A program made the translations under genes and the position numbers. The notes under the pieces are model-generated. The model did not search any database. It worked only from the letters and a program-made list of their open reading frames with translations, and was not told where the DNA came from. A stretch of DNA of 64,000 nucleotides from Corynebacterium riegelii (lineage in GTDB: Bacteria > Actinomycetota > Actinomycetes > Mycobacteriales > Mycobacteriaceae). Each line of letters opens with the position of its first letter. Position 1 is the first letter of the stretch. Below, piece by piece: positions 1-8,893 of the stretch. The stretch spans positions 1,550,001 through 1,614,000 of the forward strand of contig NZ_CP068159.1 of the NCBI RefSeq assembly GCF_016728505.1, written 5' to 3'.

Positions 1-2876
1 TCGGCCAATTCTTGTAGTCGTTCCGCTGCCCATTCCCGCTTCTGGTGGACGTTGTCGGCGCGAACCCCTGTGTAAGCGATCAATACCGCAATAAGCGCGT
101 CGGAAAGCTCAGGTGTAGCCTCGCTCCAGTTTCTGGAATCGTCTGCAACCAGGGCGTTGCCGTCCCAATAGAGCCAGCTTTCCTTGCCTTCCGGCTCGTC
201 CTGGTTCACGCGCTTGGAACTGGCCTGCCTTTCTTCCCGGATTTCAAGGAACAATCTGGTCAGGCTTTCAATCTCGAATACGGACGCCGGGTAGCTGGGA
301 ACAACCATGTCGAATTGCAGGTGGGGCTGCTTTGTGTTCGAACCTGCCTCGCGCAGCGAATACGTCGCCCCATCCGGGATGTTCGGCTTGGTCCCGGCCG
401 CTGTCGGCCAGATCCGTTCGAACAGCGCTACGTCGAGCGCAGGCATAGCAGGCTGCGGAGGTTCCACCTGCCGATCGGGCAGTTGCTTGACGACACCCCT
501 GGCCGCGTCAACCGCCTTTGAAGAACCTTTCCGAGCCGCGAGCGCGCGTACCCCCGGCACCTCCAACGCTGACGCCGGTGCAACACCTGAGCTGACCGCA
601 GCCAGCACCTCGCCGACGTAGTCCTGCATCGCCTGAGCTGCCTCGGCGGTGCCTGCCAACATCCGCGGGGTTTTGGCAGAGGCGACGAGTACGTCATCCA
701 AAAGTGGCCAGACAACTGACAACATGCCCCGATCCGCAGCCTCGCGCAATGACTCGACAAACGATGCGATATTGCTCAACTGATCATTCCAGTCGAGGTA
801 GTCGATATCGGCCACGCCGGGCACTAACAGCCCACGCTCCCAGGCTTCTTGCAGCGCCAACGCTGACTCCGTGGCATGCTCCGGGCGGCCGTGACGCTGG
901 ACCGCAAGCAGATTCACCGCCGCGCCGGGTTCAAGTGGCTTGGCGCTACGAGCCAGCTGCCGGGCCATGATTGACGCCACATGCGGATCGCGTCGATGAA
1001 GCTCGACGTTCAGGGCGTCACCCCAGTTGGGGAACACCCCGAAATAGGTCCCGATCCGGTTTTCCAGGTTCATCTTGCGGTTCAACCCGACCAATGATCT
1101 GGGCCAGACCAAGCTGTCATCGTGATCTGACAAGGTAGAAGGTGCCTCTGGAATGACGAATGGCCTCTTCAAGTAGGACGTGATTACTCGGGCTGCGCTG
1201 CGAACCAGCTGCTTGCCGTCTAGCAACTTCACCGGGACCTCGGGCAGGTTCGCGTTGGCATCCGCTTTCGTCACGTCCAGGCGAGCTAGCGCCAAAACCA
1301 GATCAGCTTGCAGCACTGGGACGCCCGCGGCCGCATACTTTTCCAAGGACGCAACGAGATCGTCGAACTCGACACTCAGATCAACCCGCGATGGCTGCGA
1401 CAGCAGGCAAGGAATCTGTCCGAGGTGGTCCAATGTGCCTTCAAGATGCATGTCCCACAGGGAGCCTCCTGTTCGCCAACGAGGGCGTGCCGGTTCGTCC
1501 GCCAACCAGTTGCGGACGGCGTCTGCCCAGTACACCGCCGAGATCCCACGCAGCGCCCTGCGGGTGTCATCTAGGCTGTGGTTCGCCAGCGCGACCGCCA
1601 GTGCCAGGAACCGGTCTGCGTCAAGGCCGAACAGAACAACGTCACCGCGAGATTTCAACACGCGAAGCGCTTCCGTCAACGCCTCCGGGGTGACTTCACC
1701 CACCTCAAATCTTGGGACGTCCCACAGCTGCGGAGTTGGCTGCCACAGTCCGGTGATCACGGGCTCGTCGCTTGGGGCTGCGGGGCTCATGTTCCAATGT
1801 GTCAGCACCGCTTCAGCCAACTTGACCGTGGCCTTGTCGTGGGACTGGGCAAGTTCACTCAGCCTCTCGTATAGCAGTTCAGCACTCGGCTGCCCGGGAA
1901 AGTCTCGTTGCTTCAAGGCAGTCAACACGTGTCGCACTGCCTTCTTTGTCTTCGCATAAAGGCATGCCAGAGCCACTTCGCCCACCAGATCGTCGGCCAC
2001 ATTCGCAATCAGCCGAGGACCGAAGCCCTCGACAACTGGCCCTTCACCGTGGCTTAGGACGGGGATCAGCGCGTCGACGCGGGAGACCAGTTCATCGTCG
2101 GTCACCGCGATGTCGTTCACGATCAACGACGTGAGCTCTTTGCGGTCACCAGGACGCACCGCCGCATCCAAAGACGCAAAGAGCTGCTCGGTCCCCGCGT
2201 CGCGCTCGATCATCCCCTCCTTGACCGCAGCGGAAAGAAGCTTGCCCAAAGGCCCCGTCATGGGTACACCCGAATGCAGTGCTGCCCGCCAGTGCTCGTC
2301 AAATGAAGGGCGCAGTTCTTCGAGGGCCAGGAGCGCATGTTTTTCAGGCCATAAGATTTCGGCGACGTCACCGGTAAGCGCCGCAAGCGCCACTACTGCC
2401 CAATCTTTGAGGTAGTCGGTTTTTTCCGGAACGGGTAGCCCCAATTCGCACACCAACCGGACGGCTGCCTCCCCATGGACGGACAGGGAGTGCTCAGACG
2501 CCCTCAGGCGAGGGTTACACACTTCATCGATGAACTTGGAGGCGTAAGTCTTGCCTCGTGGGGCAACACAGCGGGCCAAAACACTATCGTCGGTGTATTG
2601 CAGCAACGACGCTGCCCTGCGCGGGATTACGCCGAGGCGCAACGCAAACAGGGCGAGCATCGTTTCATTGACGTCCACCACGCTGATCCAGCGGTAAGAG
2701 TTGGATTTGATTCTCCGGTACTCGCTCCAGTCGCCGGTTCTCAGCCCGGCTAGGGCCGCTTTTTGTTGTTCTTTCGTGCCTAGCGGCAGCGTTGGCGCAT
2801 CGGCGATATCAGCCTTGTCCCAACCTAATTCGCGGAAGATTTCAACGGCCTCATGCAGCCTCGGATTCACTGTCAT
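1..2876 (-). CDS. Large DUF6493-like protein, 3' end outside window
   Basis: An open frame runs leftward from the ATG at 2876 to the window edge without a stop, so about 958 residues are visible and the C-terminus is missing. The protein is soluble-looking, helix-rich and alanine/leucine-rich, with no signal peptide or membrane segment. It starts MTVNPRLHEAVEIFRELGWD. I assign it to the DUF6493-type family from its size, the repeated-helix character and its partner, which is a SWIM zinc-finger gene. In other actinobacteria such pairs accompany MoxR-type AAA ATPase and von Willebrand A genes. The start overlaps the stop of the SWIM gene (TAATG), so the two are translationally coupled. No enzymatic motif was recognised. 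The family name is from memory of similar loci and is only moderately certain; the frame itself is clear. Confidence 0.75.
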   Translation of the reverse strand, partial: MTVNPRLHEAVEIFRELGWDKADIADAPTLPLGTKEQQKAALAGLRTGDWSEYRRIKSNSYRWISVVDVNETMLALFALRLGVIPRRAASLLQYTDDSVLARCVAPRGKTYASKFIDEVCNPRLRASEHSLSVHGEAAVRLVCELGLPVPEKTDYLKDWAVVALAALTGDVAEILWPEKHALLALEELRPSFDEHWRAALHSGVPMTGPLGKLLSAAVKEGMIERDAGTEQLFASLDAAVRPGDRKELTSLIVNDIAVTDDELVSRVDALIPVLSHGEGPVVEGFGPRLIANVADDLVGEVALACLYAKTKKAVRHVLTALKQRDFPGQPSAELLYERLSELAQSHDKATVKLAEAVLTHWNMSPAAPSDEPVITGLWQPTPQLWDVPRFEVGEVTPEALTEALRVLKSRGDVVLFGLDADRFLALAVALANHSLDDTRRALRGISAVYWADAVRNWLADEPARPRWRTGGSLWDMHLEGTLDHLGQIPCLLSQPSRVDLSVEFDDLVASLEKYAAAGVPVLQADLVLALARLDVTKADANANLPEVPVKLLDGKQLVRSAARVITSYLKRPFVIPEAPSTLSDHDDSLVWPRSLVGLNRKMNLENRIGTYFGVFPNWGDALNVELHRRDPHVASIMARQLARSAKPLEPGAAVNLLAVQRHGRPEHATESALALQEAWERGLLVPGVADIDYLDWNDQLSNIASFVESLREAADRGMLSVVWPLLDDVLVASAKTPRMLAGTAEAAQAMQDYVGEVLAAVSSGVAPASALEVPGVRALAARKGSSKAVDAARGVVKQLPDRQVEPPQPAMPALDVALFERIWPTAAGTKPNIPDGATYSLREAGSNTKQPHLQFDMVVPSYPASVFEIESLTRLFLEIREERQASSKRVNQDEPEGKESWLYWDGNALVADDSRNWSEATPELSDALIAVLIAYTGVRADNVHQKREWAAERLQELA

Positions 2877-4234
2877 TAGAGTCCTTGTCGTTCGGTGGGG
2901 CTGGTCTTGTAAGTGAGCATGACGGCGAGAACGTGCTTGCACGGACCACGGTCGCCAGCATGTGAGAGATACCAGGTGCAACTGCAGGTGGCGCCCTTCT
3001 CGGGGACGTCAGTATCGGGGCCGAGCCGCACGCCGTATTCAGCGTCACCCGATGTGACGGTCCAGGCATCCGAACCGGCGCTTCGCACGGCGCCAGCGGA
3101 CACGAGCTTTTGTGCTGCAGTCAACCGTGGATTGTCCTTTTCCACCCGTTCGGGCGTGTCTGGCAGTTCGCGATGGAAATAGGCTTGGTCGTTGACATCC
3201 CACCCCACGCGGCCAGAGGCCGCGAGCACTGCCAGAGCGGCTTTCACTCGAGACTCGGGAAGCGCGGTGTCCTTGGTAAGGCGGTGTATATCAATGATCG
3301 GCTCAAAGGCCAACATGGCGCTCACCAGCTCGGCGTCTTCCATGACGTTCGGTTCGGCCAGCGAGGCCAGTAGTGAGCCTTCGCCGGAGTACCCGCGCCA
3401 TTCTTTATCAGTCAGCCCGAGGGTGAGCCGAGCGTCCGGAAGCAGCAGCGTGATCATTGCTCCAACGGTGTGCTCGTCGGCGGGGCCGTGGACGACGAGC
3501 CCTTGCGTGTGCGGCAACAGCCGTTTTAGGGCGCTTAGCCGCTGCAGACCACTGACCAGCACCGCTCCCGGCGTCGCCACCGCACTGACCTTTACCGCAC
3601 CACGGGATGAGGACAGCCAGGCTGAATGCCCGGACGAGCTCGCAGGGGGCAATCCTGCAAGGAATCGGCGTGCACCCGAGGCCGGCACCCGGAACGCCTC
3701 GACGAAACCTTGTTGTGACTGCGCCGCGTTGCCTAGTGCGGGCACCCAGCGTGACGGCATTGTCACAGGACGCTCAACCGTGGACGTCGTCAGCGTCGCC
3801 GCCCGCAGACCCTCTGCGCCGACGTCGAGATGCAGAAGTTCGTGGCGCGGCAGATTGGACAGCATCACCCTGGACGTGGGGCCGATATCGACGTTGGTCG
3901 TGCCACGACCGATGTCACCGCCGTCAAGGCCTGAGCCCATCACCTCGAAGCACGCGTAGACGGCGTTGCACCCCGAGAAACACTCGGCCCGCAGACGATC
4001 GCCGTGTGCGGAAAGGATCGGGTCGCGCTCCGCCATCGGGGTGAAGTTGTAATAGCGGGTGGCGGTGATGTCTGCGAGTGTTACGAGCCCGCGTGCGAGC
4101 ACCTGCGGGTGGGTTGCAAATCCATGGAAGAAACTGGGGGACGCGTTAAGTCCATCAGGCTCCAGCCCGGGCGCGAGTGCGAGCGTGAGCCGGTCATCTA
4201 CGAGAGTGGTTTCTCTGGAGAAGGTCCTTACCAT
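2876..4234 (-). CDS. SWIM zinc-finger family protein
   Basis: A 452-residue protein whose C-terminal part carries a SWIM zinc finger: CSC at about residues 417-419 followed by CKH near 433-435, with the usual aromatic/hydrophobic spacer and the ending HVLAVMLTYK. SWIM domains bind nucleic acid or protein. The N-terminal 380 residues are not a known enzyme fold to me. The start has a good ribosome site, GGGAGG, five bases before ATG. It is the first gene of a leftward operon; its TAA overlaps the ATG of the DUF6493-like gene. Homologues of this pair are typically found with MoxR ATPase and vWA genes, which could lie just left of this window. The molecular role is unknown. Confidence 0.85.
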   Translation of the reverse strand: MVRTFSRETTLVDDRLTLALAPGLEPDGLNASPSFFHGFATHPQVLARGLVTLADITATRYYNFTPMAERDPILSAHGDRLRAECFSGCNAVYACFEVMGSGLDGGDIGRGTTNVDIGPTSRVMLSNLPRHELLHLDVGAEGLRAATLTTSTVERPVTMPSRWVPALGNAAQSQQGFVEAFRVPASGARRFLAGLPPASSSGHSAWLSSSRGAVKVSAVATPGAVLVSGLQRLSALKRLLPHTQGLVVHGPADEHTVGAMITLLLPDARLTLGLTDKEWRGYSGEGSLLASLAEPNVMEDAELVSAMLAFEPIIDIHRLTKDTALPESRVKAALAVLAASGRVGWDVNDQAYFHRELPDTPERVEKDNPRLTAAQKLVSAGAVRSAGSDAWTVTSGDAEYGVRLGPDTDVPEKGATCSCTWYLSHAGDRGPCKHVLAVMLTYKTSPTERQGL

Positions 4235-4383
4235 CTAGTCCTCCCAGCCAGTGCCCAGTGTCAGTGGTAAGCCGTATTTGCCGCTCAGCTTACGTGACCT
4301 CGTGTGAGGTTGCCGGACGGTTGTGACGATGCTGTTCTGCGGTGCTCGCATAGCGGGGGCTGGGTTTCGCATAGACTGGCCGC

Positions 4384-4758
4384 ATGGCATTCCCCGTTGA
4401 AGAATCACGAATCCGCGCTGCTGAGGAAGCATTGGGCCGCACCTTCCCAGACGACTTGCGGCAGCGCCTGATGTTGGAGAACGGCGGCGAAATCGACGAC
4501 GCCGACGAGGGCTACTGGTTCCTCTATCCGGTGTACGACGATTCAGACCGTCGCCGTCTCGCACGCTCGGCGAATCACGTGGTCAAGGAAACCGAAACGT
4601 GGCGTTCCCAGGCCGACGGATTCCCGCAGGACGCCATCGTCGTCGCCGAGGATCAGGAAGGCAACGCGATCGTTCTCCTGCCCGGCGATGACAGCTTCTA
4701 CGTCTGGGACCACGAGTCGCGGGAAACGGAGCCGATCGAGCTGCTTTTCGACGAATAG
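4384..4758 (+). CDS. SMI1/KNR4 (SUKH) family protein
   Basis: A 124-residue acidic cytosolic protein. The opening (LGRTFPDDLRQRLMLENGG), the central GYWFLYPVYDDSD and the segment DAIVVAEDQEGNAIVLLPGD match the pattern of the SMI1/KNR4 (SUKH) fold, in which a peptide-like start is followed by glycine-rich beta strands. In bacteria these proteins often act as immunity proteins against polymorphic or contact-dependent toxins, but orphan copies are common and no toxin gene is adjacent. A TAGACT hexamer ends six bases before the ATG, so the message may be leaderless. The 3' end overlaps the extended end of the convergent RelE-type frame. Confidence 0.75.
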   Translation: MAFPVEESRIRAAEEALGRTFPDDLRQRLMLENGGEIDDADEGYWFLYPVYDDSDRRRLARSANHVVKETETWRSQADGFPQDAIVVAEDQEGNAIVLLPGDDSFYVWDHESRETEPIELLFDE

Positions 4759-5057
4759 CGCTCGTCCGAATCGGAACCGAACCGGAGCGGCGTGGATACG
4801 TGCATGCTCGAAAACGGATACTGAACATGGGTGAGATTCAGGGTGATGAGGATGCGGTAAGAACCCACCCGGTAGCGCCATTCTCCCGCACGGTTCGCGG
4901 TCAATCCCTTACCAAAGGCGCGTGGATCGGCACATCCATCGAGGTTGTTTTTGATCCATGTTGCCAGGATCTTGGCGTCGAAGCGGTCCATCTTCTTGAG
5001 TTGCTTGGGTGCTCGCGCGGTCAACTCAACGCGGTAGGTGCTGGACTGAGGTGACAT
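4698..5057 (-). CDS. RelE/ParE-family toxin, C-terminus probably frameshifted
   Basis: The first 70 or so residues are a good RelE/ParE mRNA-interferase-like domain: YRVELTARAPKQLKKMDRFD, then LFGKGL-like AFGKGLTANRAGEWRYRVG and SYRIL. RelE proteins normally continue with two strands ending in a VGHRRxVY-like motif at about 85-90 residues. Here the frame instead continues as an unrelated tail to 119 residues and runs into the opposite gene. In the neighbouring frame, near 4805-4840, the residues SVSVFEHARIHA resemble the missing last strand, which suggests a one-base indel. The gene starts in the stop of the antitoxin (TAATG), typical of a toxin-antitoxin operon. The toxin is probably impaired. 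Confidence 0.7.
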   Translation of the reverse strand: MSPQSSTYRVELTARAPKQLKKMDRFDAKILATWIKNNLDGCADPRAFGKGLTANRAGEWRYRVGSYRILITLNLTHVQYPFSSMHVSTPLRFGSDSDERYSSKSSSIGSVSRDSWSQT

Positions 5058-5269
5058 TAGTCGAGCTCAGCGAGCACTTCGTCGATGCTGAAGCGTTCGC
5101 CTGAGTCGTGTGCAATCGCTTCGCGAAGTTCTTGGAGATCGTAGGAATCTTCGATCTTTTCCAAGATGGCGGTGCGGGCGAACTCGGAGACAGTGACGCC
5201 CTCGAACTGTGCGAACTTGCGCACGAGTACAGCATCTTGTTCACTCATCCGCACTGTCATTGTGCTCAT
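5057..5269 (-). CDS. RelB-like (DUF6290-type) antitoxin
   Basis: A 70-residue protein beginning MSTMTVRMSEQDAVLVRKFA. The first 45 residues have the ribbon-helix-helix pattern of CopG/RelB antitoxins (basic strand TVRMS, then helix-turn-helix with VTVSEFARTAILEKIED). The acidic C-terminal part (ERFSIDEVLAELD) would wrap the partner toxin. It is preceded by an AAGGAG site seven bases before the ATG. Upstream in-frame codons lie inside the opposite-facing spacer and are not supported by a ribosome site. The gene is intact although its toxin partner seems frameshifted. It probably represses its own promoter through the palindrome at 5293-5305. Confidence 0.85.
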   Translation of the reverse strand: MSTMTVRMSEQDAVLVRKFAQFEGVTVSEFARTAILEKIEDSYDLQELREAIAHDSGERFSIDEVLAELD

Positions 5270-5292
5270 TGTTTCTCCTTTCCACTGCTCTG

Positions 5293-5305
5293 AATACAGT
5301 GTATT
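5293..5305. promoter_or_regulatory. Palindromic operator of the toxin-antitoxin operon
   Basis: AATACA-G-TGTATT is a perfect 13-base palindrome centred at 5299, 24 bases upstream of the antitoxin ATG. On the minus strand it overlaps a TGTATT hexamer that could be the -10 element. Ribbon-helix-helix antitoxins bind such short palindromes to autorepress; the link here is inference. Confidence 0.5.
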
Positions 5306-5384
5306 TAGGTTCTCTGGCTGCCAGCAAGGTGTGCATGGAGTGCAAGTGGTCCGGCTTCGATTCCTCGATAGACATTCGACAGCG

Positions 5385-7058
5385 CTACTCGTCGTGCTGA
5401 TTGCGCGCGACATGCAGTCTGGCGTGGGCGATGGCATCGGGAGTGTTGTCGAAGACGTGATTCTCGTGCGCAAGCTGGTCGAATACGCCGAGTTCGCGCA
5501 ACACCGGAACATGTTCTGGCTTCGTGGATGCGAGTAGGACCGTGGTGCCGCGGCGTTCGAGGTGTCCGATTGTGTCGGCGAGCATCTGGGCGCCGGTGGC
5601 GTCGATCGTCGTGAGGTAGCGCATGCGGAGCACGACAACCTCGACCGATGAGGCATCAGCGAGATCGAGAAGGAAATCGTGCGCTGCGCCAAAGAAGAGG
5701 GGGCCTTCTAGGCGGAAGGCGGCGATGTGCTCGTCGAGGAGCTCGCGTTCCTCGTCGCGGTGATCTCCTGTATCCAGCGGGGCGGTCTCTAGCACCGCTG
5801 TGCGGGCGGTTTCGCGCAGTGCGAAGAAGCCTGCAATAACAAGGCCGATGAGCACGGCGACGACAAGGTCGAACACGACGGTGGCGACAGCCGTGATGAG
5901 CAGGGTCACCCCATCGCCCTTGGTTGCGCGCATCACTGAGCGGATGTTGCGCGGGTGGATCATCTGGATCGCAGTGGCGATGAGCACGCCGGCGAGCGCG
6001 GCGAGGGGGATCTCGCCCACCCAGCGGGCCGCGACGAGCACGGCAACGAGCAGAAGCAGCGAATGGAACACTGCAGCTAAGCGCGTGCCTGCGCCAGCGC
6101 GCACGTTGACGGCAGTTCGGGCAATCGCGGCGGTTGCGGGGATTCCGCCGAACAGGGGAGCGACGACGTTGGCCACGCCCTGCCCGAAGAGCTCGCGGTC
6201 GGGGTCGTGCCGGTCGCCGACGGTCATTGCGTCAGCAACCGTCGCAGACAGCAATGATTCCAGCGCACCGAGGGCTGCGACGGCGACCGCGGCCAACAGC
6301 AAGGAATCTAGGTGCTCCCAAGGGATCTGCGGCAAGCGCGGAGCAGGCAACGTCGACGGGATGTAGCCGATGGTCTTCAGGCTGCCGTCTGCCAGCATGT
6401 TGATGGCCGTCGCGGCTGCTACCAACACCAGCGCCGCGGGAAAGCCGCTACGAATACGCGCGGCAAGCAAGATCCCGGCTGCCACCGCGAGGGTCATCAC
6501 AGGCGCCTGCCATGCCGGAGCATCTAACCAAGTTTTGATCGCACCCCACGCCAACCCGAGGACTTTCTCGCCGTCCACGTCAACACCGAGCGCTGCCGGC
6601 AGCTGCTGGAGGCCGATGATCAACGCAATACCAGCGGTGAAACCTTCGACGACAGGCAAAGGCATGTACTTCATCGCGCGGCCGGCGCCGGTGAACGCCA
6701 GCAAGAGCAGTATGATACCCGCCAGTACGCCGACAACGAGCACCCCATCAGCACCGTGGTCAGCAACGATGGGGATTAACACGACGGTCATCGCGCCGGT
6801 CGGGCCGCTTACCTGGACGTTACTGCCGCCGAAGATCGCGGCTAGGATGCCCGCGACGATGGCTGTTGTGATTCCGGCTGCCGCACCGACACCGGACGCA
6901 ACGCCGAAGCCAAGCGCGAGAGGGAGTGCGACAAGCGCCACCATGAGACCTGCCGAGAGGTCTCGACCGATCGTCGCGCGAGACCAATCCGAGCGGCGCG
7001 GCGCGAAACGGAGGGCACGGGAACGGATGCTCTCCTTAGAGGCGGCGGGGTGGGGCAT
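5385..7058 (-). CDS. SulP family anion transporter with STAS domain
   Basis: About 557 residues from the ATG at 7058. The N-terminal two thirds hold roughly 10-12 hydrophobic segments starting with the SulP signature region DLSAGLMVALVALPLALGFG. The C-terminal 120 residues form a STAS domain (EHIAAFRLEGPLFFGAAHDF ... VVVLRMRYLTTIDATGAQML). SulP proteins carry sulfate, bicarbonate or other anions; the substrate cannot be read from the sequence. A longer version could begin at a GTG at 7106, but the ATG at 7058 has an AAGGAG site about 12 bases ahead and fits the family length better. It stands alone, reading leftward. Confidence 0.88.
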   Translation of the reverse strand: MPHPAASKESIRSRALRFAPRRSDWSRATIGRDLSAGLMVALVALPLALGFGVASGVGAAAGITTAIVAGILAAIFGGSNVQVSGPTGAMTVVLIPIVADHGADGVLVVGVLAGIILLLLAFTGAGRAMKYMPLPVVEGFTAGIALIIGLQQLPAALGVDVDGEKVLGLAWGAIKTWLDAPAWQAPVMTLAVAAGILLAARIRSGFPAALVLVAAATAINMLADGSLKTIGYIPSTLPAPRLPQIPWEHLDSLLLAAVAVAALGALESLLSATVADAMTVGDRHDPDRELFGQGVANVVAPLFGGIPATAAIARTAVNVRAGAGTRLAAVFHSLLLLVAVLVAARWVGEIPLAALAGVLIATAIQMIHPRNIRSVMRATKGDGVTLLITAVATVVFDLVVAVLIGLVIAGFFALRETARTAVLETAPLDTGDHRDEERELLDEHIAAFRLEGPLFFGAAHDFLLDLADASSVEVVVLRMRYLTTIDATGAQMLADTIGHLERRGTTVLLASTKPEHVPVLRELGVFDQLAHENHVFDNTPDAIAHARLHVARNQHDE

Positions 7059-7182
7059 GCTTCTTTCTTGCTCCTTTATGGCCTCAATGACACCCAAAGG
7101 ATACACAAGGAGCCACCTGGCGACGGCCGCGTTCCCGGTTCTCGTTCCCGGTTTTCGGCGGTGCTTTAGGTTGAGGGATTAC

Positions 7183-7216
7183 AACTTCCTGACCTGCTGG
7201 AAGCCAGCTGGAAGTT
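7183..7216 (-). terminator. Nested hairpin at the end of the amphi-Trp gene
   Basis: Outer arms AACTTCC (7183-7189) and GGAAGTT (7210-7216) enclose an inner perfect hairpin GCTGG-AAG-CCAGC (7196-7208). It overlaps the stop codon of the leftward amphi-Trp gene, so it is a likely terminator for that transcript although no long U-run follows. Confidence 0.5.
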
Positions 7217-7529
7217 AGGAGACGGCGAACCCAGAGACTGGTGATGCCGTGTCCACAGGTGCGCCAGCGTCGTCGACGTACCAGGAGAGCTCAAGCTCTA
7301 GTTCGCGTTCGATGCCGCGGCGCTTTCGGGAGTCGGTGACCTCCATCGTGGTGCGGATCGTCCCAGGAAGCTTCATGCCTAGGGCAGCATCCCCGGTGCC
7401 GATGGTCATTTCGCCTTCACGGATGCGGGTGGCCAGGTTTTCCAAGAGGTCCGCCAGCTGTTCGCGGCTAAAGTCCGCCTTGCTTTTCAGGAGTTTTTGG
7501 TTTTTTCGAGCGGGGTTTGCGTTCTGCAT
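7215..7529 (-). CDS. Amphi-Trp domain protein
   Basis: A 104-residue protein. Residues 15-70 contain KSKADFSREQLADLLENLAT, and the middle holds the alternating strand RELELELSWYVDD that defines the small amphi-Trp domain (an amphipathic strand ending in tryptophan). The basic N-terminus has no signal sequence. The biochemical role of the family is unknown. A GGATC-type ribosome site (AAAGGA) lies about 10 bases before the ATG, and a TACATAT hexamer further upstream may be the -10. It is not in an obvious operon: FUSC lies 233 bases upstream in the same direction, with a spacer holding only a protein-like remnant. Confidence 0.75.
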   Translation of the reverse strand: MQNANPARKNQKLLKSKADFSREQLADLLENLATRIREGEMTIGTGDAALGMKLPGTIRTTMEVTDSRKRRGIERELELELSWYVDDAGAPVDTASPVSGFAVS

Positions 7530-7762
7530 TGGTGCGATCCTTTCTTGGAATAGGAAGTGTATGCCTGAATATGTACCCTCACTCTATCAGAAAATAGACC
7601 TGACCTGCGGAAATATTAGCGTGAAGGGTCACCAGTAGGCGAGCGTTATGTGGTAGCCGCCAAGCCCTTCGTGTGTTTCGCGTCGCCAGGGAAAACTCCA
7701 CTTTGAACCTCTCGCCGGTGGCGTTGGTGAAGGGGGAATCGTCGTAAAGTAGAGCCTTGTTT

Positions 7763-8821
7763 TCACCTTAGCCGCGGGATGACGCTTGGGTACTTGCGTG
7801 CGTACCCGATCGCGATGATGATCAGCGCCGCGATCGCGCCGATAACCGTCTCGGCGGTTCGAGCCAAGAGCATGGGGCCGACGGGGGCGGCGTCGACCGC
7901 CTGCACCATCAGAAGCGCGGTTGGGGTGATGAAGCTTGCGGCGATGGTGTAGTTGCGGGTGACATACATTTCGGTGAGGTACTGCAGGACCACGATCCAA
8001 ATGACAAGCTGCCAGCCCTCCAAGGAGTGGGAGAGCAGAAACCCGGCGACCGCGATGCCGGTGAGGGTGCCAAGGACTCGCTCGATCGCACGGTAGTACT
8101 GCATACGAAAGCGCGAGTTCACCAGGGGAGCGACGGCGGCAACCATGGCCCAATAGGAGTGGGAGAGCGGATCAATCAGCGTCACCGAGATAAGACCCAG
8201 GGTGCCGGCGATCAGTGGTGCGAAGAAGAAGCGCGCGGCCTCAACTCTGAGTCGGACCCATGGCAAGCGTTTGGCGTTGGGGCCGCGGGTGGGAAGCTCG
8301 TTCGCCTTTGCGTCGCCACCCGGGCCTTCGCCGAAGAGGTGGGAAAACTGGCCTAGGACCAGGCTTATCAGCGCCGCACTGCCCGCGATAGCGAACGCCA
8401 TCAGCGGATGTACCGGGTTGCTTAAAGAGCCGACGGCTGCCACCGAAAAGACGACGAACACGGAGCCGGTGGGCTTCATATCCTTGGCAAGTGCGACCGT
8501 GGCCCACAGCGAGGACACCAGGCAGGTCACAACCATCAGAACCCACGGACTGATGTCTAGCCACGCAATTGTCGCACCGAGCGTGACCGCCAAAGTTAGT
8601 GCACAGCCAGCCAAAAGGTGATGTTGCAACCGCACTGCGCGGGTGGTGTGTCGGCCATAGACGCCGGTGAAGGCGCCGAAGTTGGCGTAGATGGCGAGAT
8701 CGAGGCGTCCTAACGCAAGCAGCGCGAACATCGGGATTGCAACGCCGAGGGCGACGCGGAAGGCGGGGATGTGGTCGCGCCGGGCAGGCCCCATCTGGAA
8801 GAGAGGACTGAAGTGGCGCAC
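7763..8821 (-). CDS. FUSC-family membrane protein
   Basis: About 352 residues starting from a GTG at 8821, which has an excellent AGGAGG site seven bases upstream. A longer frame to 8959 exists but would cover the divergent chromate transporter gene. Two sets of transmembrane helices (AFRVALGVAIPMFALLALGR and onward; second set from about residue 190) are typical of FUSC / aromatic-acid exporter-like proteins, which pair an N-terminal membrane half with a second membrane half. The function in corynebacteria is not established. It ends with KYPSVIPRLR. Divergent from the chrA remnant. Confidence 0.8.
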   Translation of the reverse strand: MRHFSPLFQMGPARRDHIPAFRVALGVAIPMFALLALGRLDLAIYANFGAFTGVYGRHTTRAVRLQHHLLAGCALTLAVTLGATIAWLDISPWVLMVVTCLVSSLWATVALAKDMKPTGSVFVVFSVAAVGSLSNPVHPLMAFAIAGSAALISLVLGQFSHLFGEGPGGDAKANELPTRGPNAKRLPWVRLRVEAARFFFAPLIAGTLGLISVTLIDPLSHSYWAMVAAVAPLVNSRFRMQYYRAIERVLGTLTGIAVAGFLLSHSLEGWQLVIWIVVLQYLTEMYVTRNYTIAASFITPTALLMVQAVDAAPVGPMLLARTAETVIGAIAALIIIAIGYARKYPSVIPRLR

Positions 8822-8893
8822 CTGTAACCTCCTGGCTGCAATCGTTATTGGTACCCGAGACACTTTAACGAAGAGACAGTACGCTCGGATCGC

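Noticed and set aside
1180..1959. Long rightward open frames over the DUF6493-like gene
   Set aside because: They lie antisense to a continuous leftward frame with protein-like composition; rightward translations are Arg/Ser-rich and lack any family signature.
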